Source of the DNA: Pleurocapsa sp. MO_226.B13
GTDB lineage: Bacteria > Cyanobacteriota > Cyanobacteriia > Cyanobacteriales > Xenococcaceae
Direction: 5' to 3'
NCBI GenBank assembly: GCA_030064795.1
Contig: JASJEI010000281.1
Location: forward strand, 1 to 19,005
DNA length: 19,005 bases
Shown here in pieces: positions 6,871-14,970 of this stretch; within the stretch, counting starts at the first letter, position 1; every line of letters starts with the position of its first letter. A program made the position numbers and the translations under genes. Below the pieces are notes generated by a model. That model searched no databases. It was not told the DNA's origin and was given only the letters and a program-made list of their open reading frames with translations.

Positions 6871-9800
6871 TCACGATTCGACCAAGATTAAACTGATGTC
6901 ATGGTTACCTGAATAGACCAAGAAGCGATCAGTCTGTTTAGCACCTGGTGGTTCTTCGATTTCGTCATTTATCCTGAGACTGCGAACGTGATCGACTCCC
7001 GATATTCCCTCCAACAATCGATAAAAATCAGATTTGTAGGGTTGACGACCAAAATCCCAACCCGCCTTATCAAAACCACCCTTCAGGGGATGGAGGAACT
7101 TCTCTAATCTTTCTTCAACTGCTTGTGCTACCTCACTTGCTCCTTCGAGGGAAGTTAAAGCAATTTCTGCGGTAATATCGACACGCACATAGGGAGGCCC
7201 TACCACCGAGATATTTACTGTTGGTTCAGCATGCTTCTCTAGATAGTCTTGGACACGGCGAATCAGCTCTAGACTGGGCAAAGGTTTAACTTCTTGAACT
7301 TCTCTTGAGCGGGGGACAATAATGACGCTGACTGCTCCAGGTAATTTTGTGACTTTGGTATCTACCAAAAGATCTGCTTGTAAATTTGCTAGGGGGATAC
7401 ATTTAGCCCTATTTACTTCTGGGGAGGCAAGCTTGGCTAAGTCTTCGTAATCTTCTCTGGTTACGGCACGATTACGATGGCGAATTTCCCTAGGTGCTCG
7501 CTCGATTAAGGAGTCGCGGGTTTCTGCTTCTGCACCACCTGCTGCTGCTTCGTAGTTAATCACTCTGTCCACATAAGGGACTGTGGTTTTAAGTTGAACA
7601 ATTGACTTGGCAGGTTTGTTTCCCATCTTGCCACCCCCTGTTTGATAGGTAGTCATGCGAATGTTGCCTCTACCACGAGGCGGAATTAGTCCATTGTGAC
7701 CATCTCCAAAGATAATTTTGCCCGTAAGGCGATCGAGGATATAATGGCGATCGCGTGGTTCTGACTTATAAAAATCTTTCACTTGATGCCAACGTACCCA
7801 AAATTGCTGAGAACTTCCTGTAGCTTCAGAAAAAAGTGCATTGATCTGGGAACTTTCTTCTGTTGCCAGCGCTGCTAGCTCTTGATCTGAGGGTTTTTCT
7901 GGCTCCCGCACTTCCAATTTCTGCCCCTCTAAGACAGGTACTTTAGCTGTGCGGAATTTTTGCTCTTCGCTCCGATCACTAGAACCGAGAATCTCATTGG
8001 TGATCGTTATCATTTGTGCTGCCATAGTGGTGTTGAGCAGCAGAATTTGGAGTTTAGGTTTAAATTGATAGTCTCCACTGTCCCACTTAACCCGCAACCA
8101 GTATTGTTCCTTTCCTAACTCAAAACGAGAGGCGAAATCAGGGGGAGCGAGAAATTCAACGATTCCCGAACGGGTTAGGGCTTCAGTTTCATCTCGAACT
8201 GTTAATTTAGTCCAAGTTTGACCATTCCAGTATTGCCAAACTAAACGAGGTTCAGAGGAGGGAAAAGGGTTATCGGGACTATCGCCGTAGACGACATCTT
8301 GAACTTGCACAAACAAACTCAGGTTGCGATTAGACGGCTGCTGGCTAAAGCCAAAATAAAGGGTTGGTTTTTGGTCTGTGGTTTGGCTAAAAGGTTTCCA
8401 AAATGAAGCAGAGCTAGGAGCGATAGAAGTGGAGACAAAATCGTTCTCGGTAACAACTACCTCTGGTAAGATCTCCTCTTGATTTGTCCAGTTGTATTGT
8501 ACAGTAACCAAATTAATTACAGGCGGAGCAAAAGTGGCTGGGGTAAAAACATAGATGATGTCTCCGTTTTCATTACGTCTAATCTCTCCGGTATCATCAC
8601 GATCTGGCTCATAAGTTGCTTCCTTCCCATAATCTCCAGCTACAATTTGCACTCGAATCCAAACGCTTTCTATTCCGCCGATGGTAGTTGCTTGGGGTTT
8701 TTGAGGTAGGGAAAAACTTACCTGTTGCTCCGCACCATAATTCGTGAAAGCGTTAGTCGTATCCTGGAAATTATTCAAGATATTTCCTGTTTCAGGATCT
8801 GGCAAAGGACCGTTGGTCGAGGTAGTCCCGATCAAAGTCCATTTCTGCCCATGCCAAAATTCCCATTGCAGTCTAAGATTCAGGTTATCTGGTGTTAGTG
8901 TCCCCGCCACCGCAGGATCTACTATGTCTACAGTAAGGGTAATAATCCCATCTTGAGCGAAAAACTCCTGATTTTCCAGGTTCAGATAGAAGGTATCACC
9001 AAATTTAGGTTTTTCACCGAAGGGCAAGAAGGGTTGTTCCAAATCGAGGGGAATTGAGTTAGTCAGGGCATTTTTCAGTGAACCTAGCAAATTGATAGTT
9101 GCCTGAAGGGTGATTTTCTTCACTTGGGAAAGTTGCGTAGCTCTTACCATTCCCGACTGTTGCTCAATCAGGGGAGTAATGGGCGTTAACAGTTTACATC
9201 GCAACCAGCGATTACTTTGTCCATTAACTGTTTGTGGGGATATTTGAGGAAGATTGAAAAAATTTACTTGCCCATTTTTAGTCAAACTGTCAGTATTATC
9301 CTGCTGAATTGGTAAGGGAATACCTTCTTTGCCATCCCAAATTTCCCATTGCAGTGAGCGGGGATCTATCTGTTGCGCCCCTAATCCTAAATCTTCTAGC
9401 TCAAAAGTTAGGCTCAATAATTCTAAGGTTGGATAGCTAAACAAACTATCATGTCCGATGTAGAAGATATGGGCAATTTTTTCGTTACCTTGAAAAGCTG
9501 GAACTCCCTCAGATGCAGTCAATGTAAGAAGAGAACTGCGCTCGCTATACAGATCCTGTTGAGGATCGCGAACAAAAATCGACTCTAATTGTGCCGCACT
9601 GACCACTAACTCCCGTTCCGTTTCAAAAATTACGGGGTTTTGTTCTCCTTCGGCGGGGGGTGCAGCAACCTGTGTCCCGATGGGAACTACCGCATCAACT
9701 GTAGTGCCAGCAGCTAAAAAGAATGTCAGGGGCACTCGTGCAGGTTGAGGTGGTAAGGGAGAAGCCCCTAATAAATCCAAAAAAGCTAAGAAATTCTTAT

Positions 9801-10008
9801 CTGGGACTTGATTAAGTCGTTCAATAATAATCTCGGCAAAACGGGCAAAGATCTTAACTAAGGCAACCCTAGCTCCTTGAGGAGTTGGAGTTTCTTCTCT
9901 ATCTTCTGTGTTTTGTTTCACTCCTGTATATTGTTCCAGAAGTTGCTGCACCTGAGCGGCAATATCCTGTGCCGTCCGTTGATCGATTTTGGGTGCATGT
10001 TTAACCAT
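6871..10008 (-). CDS. Large baseplate J-like wedge protein (Pvc11-like)
   Basis: A 1045-residue protein, the biggest in the cluster. Residues 1-130 hold the N-terminal helical segment and the VPLTFFLAAGTTVDAVVPIGTQVA strand region usual in baseplate J proteins. Residues about 178-650 contain three copies of a beta module, each with an LxWxxWxGxxW-like core (LQWEIWDG at 219, LQWEFWHGQKW at 380, LVWQYWNGQTW at 589) and a closing WLRC/WIRV/WLRV strand (about 268, 450, 637). Residues 755-800 carry the J-family motif LDRLTGKIIFGDGHNGLIPPRG and YQTGGGKMGN. Residues 848-1040 form the C-terminal arm shared with the neighbouring short J protein (AVTREDYEDLAKLA ... HPLKGGFDKAGWDFGR ... SGVDHV). It should form the outer wedge ring of the baseplate. 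Its ATG overlaps the gp25 stop by one base (TAATG), indicating coupling. Confidence 0.92.
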   Translation of the reverse strand: MVKHAPKIDQRTAQDIAAQVQQLLEQYTGVKQNTEDREETPTPQGARVALVKIFARFAEIIIERLNQVPDKNFLAFLDLLGASPLPPQPARVPLTFFLAAGTTVDAVVPIGTQVAAPPAEGEQNPVIFETERELVVSAAQLESIFVRDPQQDLYSERSSLLTLTASEGVPAFQGNEKIAHIFYIGHDSLFSYPTLELLSLTFELEDLGLGAQQIDPRSLQWEIWDGKEGIPLPIQQDNTDSLTKNGQVNFFNLPQISPQTVNGQSNRWLRCKLLTPITPLIEQQSGMVRATQLSQVKKITLQATINLLGSLKNALTNSIPLDLEQPFLPFGEKPKFGDTFYLNLENQEFFAQDGIITLTVDIVDPAVAGTLTPDNLNLRLQWEFWHGQKWTLIGTTSTNGPLPDPETGNILNNFQDTTNAFTNYGAEQQVSFSLPQKPQATTIGGIESVWIRVQIVAGDYGKEATYEPDRDDTGEIRRNENGDIIYVFTPATFAPPVINLVTVQYNWTNQEEILPEVVVTENDFVSTSIAPSSASFWKPFSQTTDQKPTLYFGFSQQPSNRNLSLFVQVQDVVYGDSPDNPFPSSEPRLVWQYWNGQTWTKLTVRDETEALTRSGIVEFLAPPDFASRFELGKEQYWLRVKWDSGDYQFKPKLQILLLNTTMAAQMITITNEILGSSDRSEEQKFRTAKVPVLEGQKLEVREPEKPSDQELAALATEESSQINALFSEATGSSQQFWVRWHQVKDFYKSEPRDRHYILDRLTGKIIFGDGHNGLIPPRGRGNIRMTTYQTGGGKMGNKPAKSIVQLKTTVPYVDRVINYEAAAGGAEAETRDSLIERAPREIRHRNRAVTREDYEDLAKLASPEVNRAKCIPLANLQADLLVDTKVTKLPGAVSVIIVPRSREVQEVKPLPSLELIRRVQDYLEKHAEPTVNISVVGPPYVRVDITAEIALTSLEGASEVAQAVEERLEKFLHPLKGGFDKAGWDFGRQPYKSDFYRLLEGISGVDHVRSLRINDEIEEPPGAKQTDRFLVYSGNHDISLILVES

Positions 10009-10409
10009 TACCCTGCACTCCCTTCCAGATAAAACGGATAAACTAAGTTAAAGACGTTATTGGTTGCTCGCACTTGATAGTCGATAGTGACAAGCATTTT
10101 CTCCCTCTCTTGATTGGATGGAGATTGTACCCGTACATCTAAGACATCAATGCGGGGTTCAAAGATCAATAGGGCTTCCTGTACTGCTTGGGATACTTTC
10201 TCCGCAGTAGCAGGTGAGTTCGGCTCAAAAACTAAGTCGTAAATGCTGCAACCAAACTCAGGACGCATAACTCGTTCACCTTTAGCCGTACTCAGGATAA
10301 TTAAGATTGACTGGCGAACACTCTCTTCATATTCGGCAAGTCGGAAATCTCCTTCAGTATCTAAACTAAGGGGAAATTCAATCCCAGCACCTAAAAATCG
10401 TTTAGACAT
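10008..10409 (-). CDS. gp25-like baseplate wedge protein (GPW/gp25 family, Pvc9-like)
   Basis: A 133-residue protein with the GPW/gp25 signature: ESVRQSILIILSTAKGERVMRPEFGCSIYDLVFEP at about residues 28-62, including the conserved G-ER--RPEFG stretch. It continues with a beta region (IDVLDVRVQSP, MLVTIDYQVRATN). gp25-type proteins tie the baseplate wedges to the hub and carry the handshake fold that nucleates sheath polymerisation. I place the start at the ATG at 10409 (MSKRFLG), which has GGGAGG 5 nt upstream. A second ATG lies directly before it at 10412, and a TTG at 10430 would overlap the PAAR gene but lacks that support. Its stop overlaps the start of the large J protein. Confidence 0.92.
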   Translation of the reverse strand: MSKRFLGAGIEFPLSLDTEGDFRLAEYEESVRQSILIILSTAKGERVMRPEFGCSIYDLVFEPNSPATAEKVSQAVQEALLIFEPRIDVLDVRVQSPSNQEREKMLVTIDYQVRATNNVFNLVYPFYLEGSAG

Positions 10410-10422
10410 CATTACCTCCCTG

Positions 10423-10821
10423 TCATCCAATAAATACTGTACTTATTGCCACCACTTGCCCTACTGGGGCATCTGCGGGATCGTTACAGGTATCAGCAGT
10501 ATCTCCATTTCTAGCTGCGGATTTACCGTTGATCTTCACCGTTGAGCTGCCAATTTTGATCGTGCCTTGATTAGCAGGGGGATTTTGAAAGGCAGTGCCA
10601 GGAGGTGTGGGAATATGAGGCGGAGTATTATCAGCAGTACTATCTACAGTTGCTGCTGGCATTCCCATAATGTTGACATTACTACTGAGGTTACCGTTAA
10701 TAATGCCCGAAAAGGGATGAGGTAAAGGAGTCGGTACTGTTGTTGTGCCTGACGGTACCATGACAATGTGAGTATCGACTGCGGTAATTTGGTCACCTTG
10801 TTTTGCTGCTGGTTGTCCCAT
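10423..10821 (-). CDS. PAAR-domain spike tip protein (Pvc10-like)
   Basis: A 132-residue PAAR-type protein that would sharpen and close the spike. The family pattern is visible: GQPAAKQGDQI near the N-terminus, PHPFSGIINGNLSSNVNIMGMPAATVDS in the middle, and GSSTVKINGKSAARNGDTADTC near the end. The repeated G-x-PAA/SAA-x-x-GD pseudo-symmetry builds the three-sided cone. No C-terminal toxin extension is present, so this is a plain tip and not an effector-loaded one. I prefer the ATG at 10821 (MGQPAAKQGD); an in-frame TTG six bases upstream would add two residues, and neither has a clear Shine-Dalgarno. It follows the spike gene by 20 nt, as expected for spike and tip. Confidence 0.92.
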   Translation of the reverse strand: MGQPAAKQGDQITAVDTHIVMVPSGTTTVPTPLPHPFSGIINGNLSSNVNIMGMPAATVDSTADNTPPHIPTPPGTAFQNPPANQGTIKIGSSTVKINGKSAARNGDTADTCNDPADAPVGQVVAISTVFIG

Positions 10822-10841
10822 AATCAATTTTGGATTTTAGA

Positions 10842-11489
10842 CTAATTGAGATTAATAGTTTGACCGCTAAGATTCATGGTGCTACTGGCTGTTAGATCCA
10901 TTCCTGCACTAGCTTCAACTTTGGTATCTGCTGAAGATTGGAGTTCAATATTCTGTGCTGTCAGTGTAATCTTGCCTTGGGCTGCGGCTAGGGTGATGTC
11001 GCCATCGGCAGTAATCGCAATGGTGTTGGCAGCAGTATCAACAACAATGCTGTTTTTGTTATCTTGATCCTTAATTTCAATGGTTTCCTTGCCCTCCTCA
11101 TCATTGAGTTGGATTACATGACCACTGCGAGATTTAATCAGCCGAAGATTATTTTTGCCATTGTCATTCTTTACGGGGGGGGGAGCCTGACCATTCCATA
11201 ACGCCCCGATAATATAGGGAAAACGCAGATCCCCATGCTCAAAAACGACTAGAACTTCGTCATCTACTTCCGGCAAAAAATAAATCCCCTTCTCATTTCC
11301 TGCCATTGGGGTGGCAATACGCGCCCAGTCACTTTCATCGGCATCACTGAGCCAGGGAAATTTTACTTTAACTCGACCCAGTTCTTCTGGATCTTGATTG
11401 TTGGTCACTACTCCAACCACCACACCGTAAATCCGAGAGGCGATCGCCTCCCTGGCGCTGCTATCTCTGAGCAAGTCAAATAAGTTCAT
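10842..11489 (-). CDS. Spike protein: baseplate assembly V / VgrG C-terminal-like
   Basis: A 215-residue spike. Residues about 18-100 form the OB-fold of phage baseplate assembly protein V / gp5 type (YGVVVGVVTNNQDPEELGRVKVKFPWL, ARIATPMAGNEKGIYFLPEVDDEVLVVFEHGD, PYIIGALWNGQ). Residues about 118-215 are a short beta-helix of alternating I/V/T repeats (IVVDTAANTIAITADGDITLAA, KITLTAQNIELQ, MDLTASSTMNLSGQTINLN). The gene starts with an ATGA overlap on the hub gene. In Afp and PVC hub and spike are usually one VgrG-like chain (Pvc8); here they are two coupled genes. The linker between OB-fold and helix is encoded by a run of nine C (11175-11183), giving PPP. There is no lysozyme domain. Confidence 0.92.
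   Translation of the reverse strand: MNLFDLLRDSSAREAIASRIYGVVVGVVTNNQDPEELGRVKVKFPWLSDADESDWARIATPMAGNEKGIYFLPEVDDEVLVVFEHGDLRFPYIIGALWNGQAPPPVKNDNGKNNLRLIKSRSGHVIQLNDEEGKETIEIKDQDNKNSIVVDTAANTIAITADGDITLAAAQGKITLTAQNIELQSSADTKVEASAGMDLTASSTMNLSGQTINLN
11175..11183 (-). repeat. C9 homopolymer tract inside the spike gene
   Basis: Nine consecutive C on the coding strand encode Pro-Pro-Pro between the OB-fold and the beta-helix of the spike protein. It is the longest G/C homopolymer I saw in the window, in an otherwise AT-rich sequence. Runs of this length can slip during replication. A change of one base would remove the beta-helix from the spike. Confidence 0.8.
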
Positions 11490-12559
11490 AAACTATTCCT
11501 CCGAACTGTAAAATGGGTGCGATATCCAGACTGGGCGTGATAACGATGAACCGTAGCAGTGACGTAATACTGACCGTTGAAGCGTCTTCCCAGACCCTCA
11601 ATTTTGATTACTTTCCCTGGTTGTAAATCTGTCCGTCCCCAACAAACTCCTTCCCCAGTAATTAAGGTCAGTGCTAGCTGATTAAAGCGAGCTTTCGCAA
11701 ATTGATCTGCTTCGGCTTGAGTTAAGATCGGGCGATCGCTGACTCTGCCCACTGCTGTCCCAAAAGCTTGTTCCACCAGCGCGGCACCGCTATTTTGTCC
11801 CCCCATCCTGGAAACTTCATCCCCCACTCCTGCCTGTCCGACAATTTCCTGCTGTTGTTTCGGATTCCAACCTCGCACTGTTAACTCGCTCACTTGACCC
11901 ATGGAAGACAGACGGGGATAGAATTCCATCAAGTCATCGTCCAAACTTAGAGTTAAAATTTCGCTCGAATCATTAGCTACAGGTCGAAAAAATAGGGTTT
12001 TATCTTCCACGACTACCTCATAGTTAATCCTCCTCGCTCTTTCTTGCAAAAATTCGCAGTCCGTTTGGTCGGCTTGTAAAACATAGTCATGCACCACCTG
12101 GCTATCGACCACTTGAGCCGTGAGTCCTGTCTCCCTGGCAATCGTGCTGGCAATATCACTATCTTTCTGTTGGACAAAGGTTTTAGTCTTGCGACCCCGC
12201 TGGAGACGATGACGACGGTCATATCCGCGCACAGTTAAGCTAGGTAGGCGGTAAAAGGCAAATTCTGGCTCTATACCCGTAATTTCGCCAATAATCAAGG
12301 TTTCTAAATCATTACCATAGCCGAGTTGAACTTCTACGACATTGCCAATGGCAAACAGTTCTTCTTCATCAATCCAAGTAGTTTCTGATTCCTGACTACT
12401 TGAACTGGTAAGTTCGAGGGTAAACATTCCTGGCAAATCAACATCCTGGTCAACGGTAAGGCTCATGACGTGCAATTTCGCTTCAACAGGGAGCAGTGAG
12501 TTGTTGATGATAATTTCAAAATTGGGAATAAGAGGGCTTTCGCGGTTAGCAACTGGCAT
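11486..12559 (-). CDS. Hub protein: phage late control D / VgrG N-terminal-like
   Basis: A 357-residue central hub protein equivalent to gp27 / gpD or the N-terminal part of VgrG and Pvc8. It shows the family layout: an N-terminal beta barrel (PNFEIIINNSLLP, PGMFTLELTSS, GNVVEVQLGYGNDLETLIIGEITGIEPEF), the SLTVRGYDRRHRLQRGRKTKTF segment, a helical insert (KDSDIASTIARETGL), the second barrel (DYVLQADQTDCEFLQERARRINYEVVVEDKTLFFRP), and a late-control-D-like C-terminus (GEGVCWGRTDLQPGKVIKIEGLGRRFNGQYYVTATVHRY). A trimer would adapt the six-fold tube to the three-fold spike. The ATG at 12559 has GGAG 9 nt upstream; the stop overlaps the spike start (ATGA), fitting 1:1 synthesis. Confidence 0.92.
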   Translation of the reverse strand: MPVANRESPLIPNFEIIINNSLLPVEAKLHVMSLTVDQDVDLPGMFTLELTSSSSQESETTWIDEEELFAIGNVVEVQLGYGNDLETLIIGEITGIEPEFAFYRLPSLTVRGYDRRHRLQRGRKTKTFVQQKDSDIASTIARETGLTAQVVDSQVVHDYVLQADQTDCEFLQERARRINYEVVVEDKTLFFRPVANDSSEILTLSLDDDLMEFYPRLSSMGQVSELTVRGWNPKQQQEIVGQAGVGDEVSRMGGQNSGAALVEQAFGTAVGRVSDRPILTQAEADQFAKARFNQLALTLITGEGVCWGRTDLQPGKVIKIEGLGRRFNGQYYVTATVHRYHAQSGYRTHFTVRRNSL

Positions 12560-12571
12560 AGATATTTCTCC

Positions 12572-13309
12572 TCAACGCAGTTTGGGGATAGTTAAGGTTC
12601 GACCAATATAAATTTCTAAGTTACGTGGATCGTCAAGCTGATTGGCTTGGGCAATAATGCGCCAAAGTTTCGGATTACTATATACTTGAGCTGCTATACT
12701 ACTTAAGGTATCGCCACGCTTAATAATACGAGTGGTCAGTTCGGGATCGGTTTGTCTTTTATCTGCTAAGCGAGCCAGAAATTCTAAGAAAGTAACGCTT
12801 AAATTGGCTCTTAAGGGTGTGCCATTTCTATTAAAAAGAGTGAAATTTTGAGTCAAACTGGTAATTACGCCAATAAAAGGAAAATCGTAACTTACTGGAA
12901 CCTTCTTGCGACCCTGATTAACACCCCAACTAACTTCACAAACTCGCGGATGACCTTGATCTCGCTCAATACGAGTTAGAGCTACAATTTGGTTAGTTTC
13001 TTGACGCACATCCACATCCTCCCCAATTTTTTCAGTCACGTCGAAAAATAATTCCAATGTGAGTTGACGACTGCCACCGCCTTGAAATTCCACAGTGGGA
13101 GCATTAACCTGTCTTTCAGTGGTTCCTCCTTCTCCATTAGGGTTTTTGGGCGGTCCCCAGTTAACAGATTTACTAAGGGAATAGGATTCTGGATTGAATT
13201 GCACTGAAAATGCCTTGTTCAGCAATCTTGTAAACGGTGCATCTTTTTGTTTAGGCTTTTCTAAAGGAGTAATCGTCAGTTTGGTTAATTTTTGTTTTTC
13301 TAGTGCCAT
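12572..13309 (-). CDS. Tube-binding LysM baseplate protein (CIS tube protein, Pvc7-like)
   Basis: A 245-residue protein. Residues about 1-180 match the contractile injection system tube/baseplate adaptor domain (LTKLTITPLEKP, FSVQFNPESYSLSKSVNWG, FQGGGSRQLTLELFFDVTE, PRVCEVSWG, PFIGVITSLTQNFTLFNRNGTPLRANLSVTFLEF). Residues about 195-243 form a LysM domain (IIKRGDTLSSIAAQVYSNPKLWRIIAQANQL, LEIYIGRTLTIP). Proteins of this type (Pvc7; functionally like T4 gp53) join the first tube ring to the baseplate, with the LysM fold acting as a protein-protein clamp. The ATG lies inside the end of the preceding gene (ATGGCACTAG, 10-nt overlap), so translation is probably coupled. The hub follows 12 nt later. 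Confidence 0.93.
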   Translation of the reverse strand: MALEKQKLTKLTITPLEKPKQKDAPFTRLLNKAFSVQFNPESYSLSKSVNWGPPKNPNGEGGTTERQVNAPTVEFQGGGSRQLTLELFFDVTEKIGEDVDVRQETNQIVALTRIERDQGHPRVCEVSWGVNQGRKKVPVSYDFPFIGVITSLTQNFTLFNRNGTPLRANLSVTFLEFLARLADKRQTDPELTTRIIKRGDTLSSIAAQVYSNPKLWRIIAQANQLDDPRNLEIYIGRTLTIPKLR

Positions 13310-14919
13310 CTCCCAAGCCCCCGACGTTCTCTTTCTACTACTATTTGACGAGCTAGCATCCTACTTACTTGTTTAGCTACTTGGCTAATATCTATTGGTG
13401 ATGATGCTACTGCTGTTTCTGGGGAAGACATGGGCATCGTCGAATTTCCCTGCATTGCTAACTGAACTGTCGAGTTATCAACTGCCTTGGTTTGACGAGA
13501 GATCTGTGCTTCTGGTGGCGGTTTGGCGATCGCTCTATGAGTATTTATGGGGATTTTTGCTAGAGGTAAGGGCATTTTCTGACTAGAGGGCATTATGGTT
13601 GATAATCCCTCACTTACCTGAAGACCATTGGTACTTTTTAACCACACCCTAGATAACCCAGATGAGTCAGACAATTGGCTAGAACTGGAGGAAACTACAG
13701 CAGGGTTACTGGCGATCGATGTTGCTGGTGATAGCTGTACAGGCGATAGTTGTATAGGTAAGTTTGCCTGTTGCCCCTGTAAGGATAAAGGTAGGGAATT
13801 AGAATTAGCGATCATTGGCATAATCGACCTGGTGCTAACAGTCGATTGAGATGTCGCTTCTGCTGCTTTGGTTTGTATAATCCCTTTAATTACAGGTGAC
13901 TTAGTTTTTGGCTGGTTTGTAGCTCCCGCTTTAGTTCCTAAACTAGGAGAATTAACAGAAGTCTGCGCCTTTCTTTGAACCGTACTTACCGATAATTGGC
14001 TATTAGCTTGAGCAAAGGGCAAATCCTGAGACTTGGAGGACTTAGATTCACCTCTTTCCCCAATAAGTGAATTACTCACATGAGCTGTTGAAATTCTTGC
14101 TTGGCGACTAATCCGAAAAGTCCCAAATCTCTCAGGAGAGTGAGATGACGCAGTTCTACTAGTTTCAAGTTGAGCTGGAGTTACTGTAGGATGAGAATTA
14201 GAATAAGTATCTGAATCAGTATCTACTTGCCGTTGTACTACATGAGACTCATTACTTGATAAAGCATTAACTTCGGAAACAGTCCCTTGAAGATCAATCC
14301 TAAGTTTTCGGTGCTTTTCTAGCTTCTTCTTCCCTTCCCCTGCTCCCTTACTTGTCTCCACCAGAGGGGTAGAGATGTTGGATTTTGGCTTTTTTGACAC
14401 CAAGGAAATTGGGTTTGGGGTCTTAAGATGATTTTGGTCAGTTGTTGGGACTAACCCTTTTGTGATCACCTTTGCTTCCTGGGTTACGTTCTGCTGAAGG
14501 GGATTTGTGTGAGAACTGCCTAATTTGTGAGGGTTGCTGCCTGCGATCGCCCTACTATTATCAAACTGCTTTGATTGAGGCTGTATAAAGCGTTGAATCG
14601 TTTCTCCCCTTGGTGAGTAAGCATAAGGATTTGATTGAAATTCCCCATTAAGAACATCGGCTGATTCGCGGCGCTGTCGCTGAAGACGTTGAATTGTGGC
14701 TGTAGGCTGCAAAACTCCAGAGCCATAACGGAATTTTACCTGTTCTGGTACCGCTAACCTTTGTATAAGTCGTCCCGGCGTTCCTTGAGTAGCTTGATAA
14801 TGGCAATGTAACTGCTGGGTATTAATTACCCCCGCAGGTTCAACCAATCGCCGCTGTAAACGTTTCCCCAAGGTTGAACTGTCTGGATTATTAGAAGAAT
14901 CTAAAGGAGGATTTTGCAT
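13300..14919 (-). CDS. Long disordered Ser/Gln-rich eCIS protein with C-terminal helix
   Basis: A 539-residue protein. Most of the chain is low complexity, rich in S, T, Q, P and N and without hydrophobic core segments, so it is probably disordered. The N-terminal 120 residues repeat a Q-R motif: LQRRL at 21, LIQRL at 51, TIQRL at 75, TIQRF at 107; VVQR and VQRK occur further on. The last 30 residues form a conserved-looking amphipathic helix (ISQVAKQVSRMLARQIVVER followed by ERRG) of a kind I recall at the end of the protein preceding the LysM protein in many eCIS clusters. It sits after the tail-assembly-chaperone genes, where a tape measure lies in long-tailed phages, and its stop overlaps the LysM gene. 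It could be a tape-measure or tube-lumen protein, a cargo-loading factor or a scaffold; the sequence does not decide. It has no signal peptide or membrane segment. Confidence 0.8.
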   Translation of the reverse strand: MQNPPLDSSNNPDSSTLGKRLQRRLVEPAGVINTQQLHCHYQATQGTPGRLIQRLAVPEQVKFRYGSGVLQPTATIQRLQRQRRESADVLNGEFQSNPYAYSPRGETIQRFIQPQSKQFDNSRAIAGSNPHKLGSSHTNPLQQNVTQEAKVITKGLVPTTDQNHLKTPNPISLVSKKPKSNISTPLVETSKGAGEGKKKLEKHRKLRIDLQGTVSEVNALSSNESHVVQRQVDTDSDTYSNSHPTVTPAQLETSRTASSHSPERFGTFRISRQARISTAHVSNSLIGERGESKSSKSQDLPFAQANSQLSVSTVQRKAQTSVNSPSLGTKAGATNQPKTKSPVIKGIIQTKAAEATSQSTVSTRSIMPMIANSNSLPLSLQGQQANLPIQLSPVQLSPATSIASNPAVVSSSSSQLSDSSGLSRVWLKSTNGLQVSEGLSTIMPSSQKMPLPLAKIPINTHRAIAKPPPEAQISRQTKAVDNSTVQLAMQGNSTMPMSSPETAVASSPIDISQVAKQVSRMLARQIVVERERRGLGRWH

Positions 14920-14970
14920 CTTAAAAGCTAAGTAGTTAGGTTTTAATTTTTACTGTTTACTTCTTACTCG

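Noticed and set aside
10410..10430. TTG start for the gp25-like gene overlapping the PAAR stop
   Set aside because: It would encode through the strong GGGAGG ribosome binding site that serves the ATG at 10409 (or 10412).
10423..12559. Type VI secretion system (PAAR plus VgrG-like genes)
   Set aside because: No TssJ/L/M membrane complex, TssB/C split sheath or ClpV; the sheath is a single phage-like gene and the order matches eCIS.
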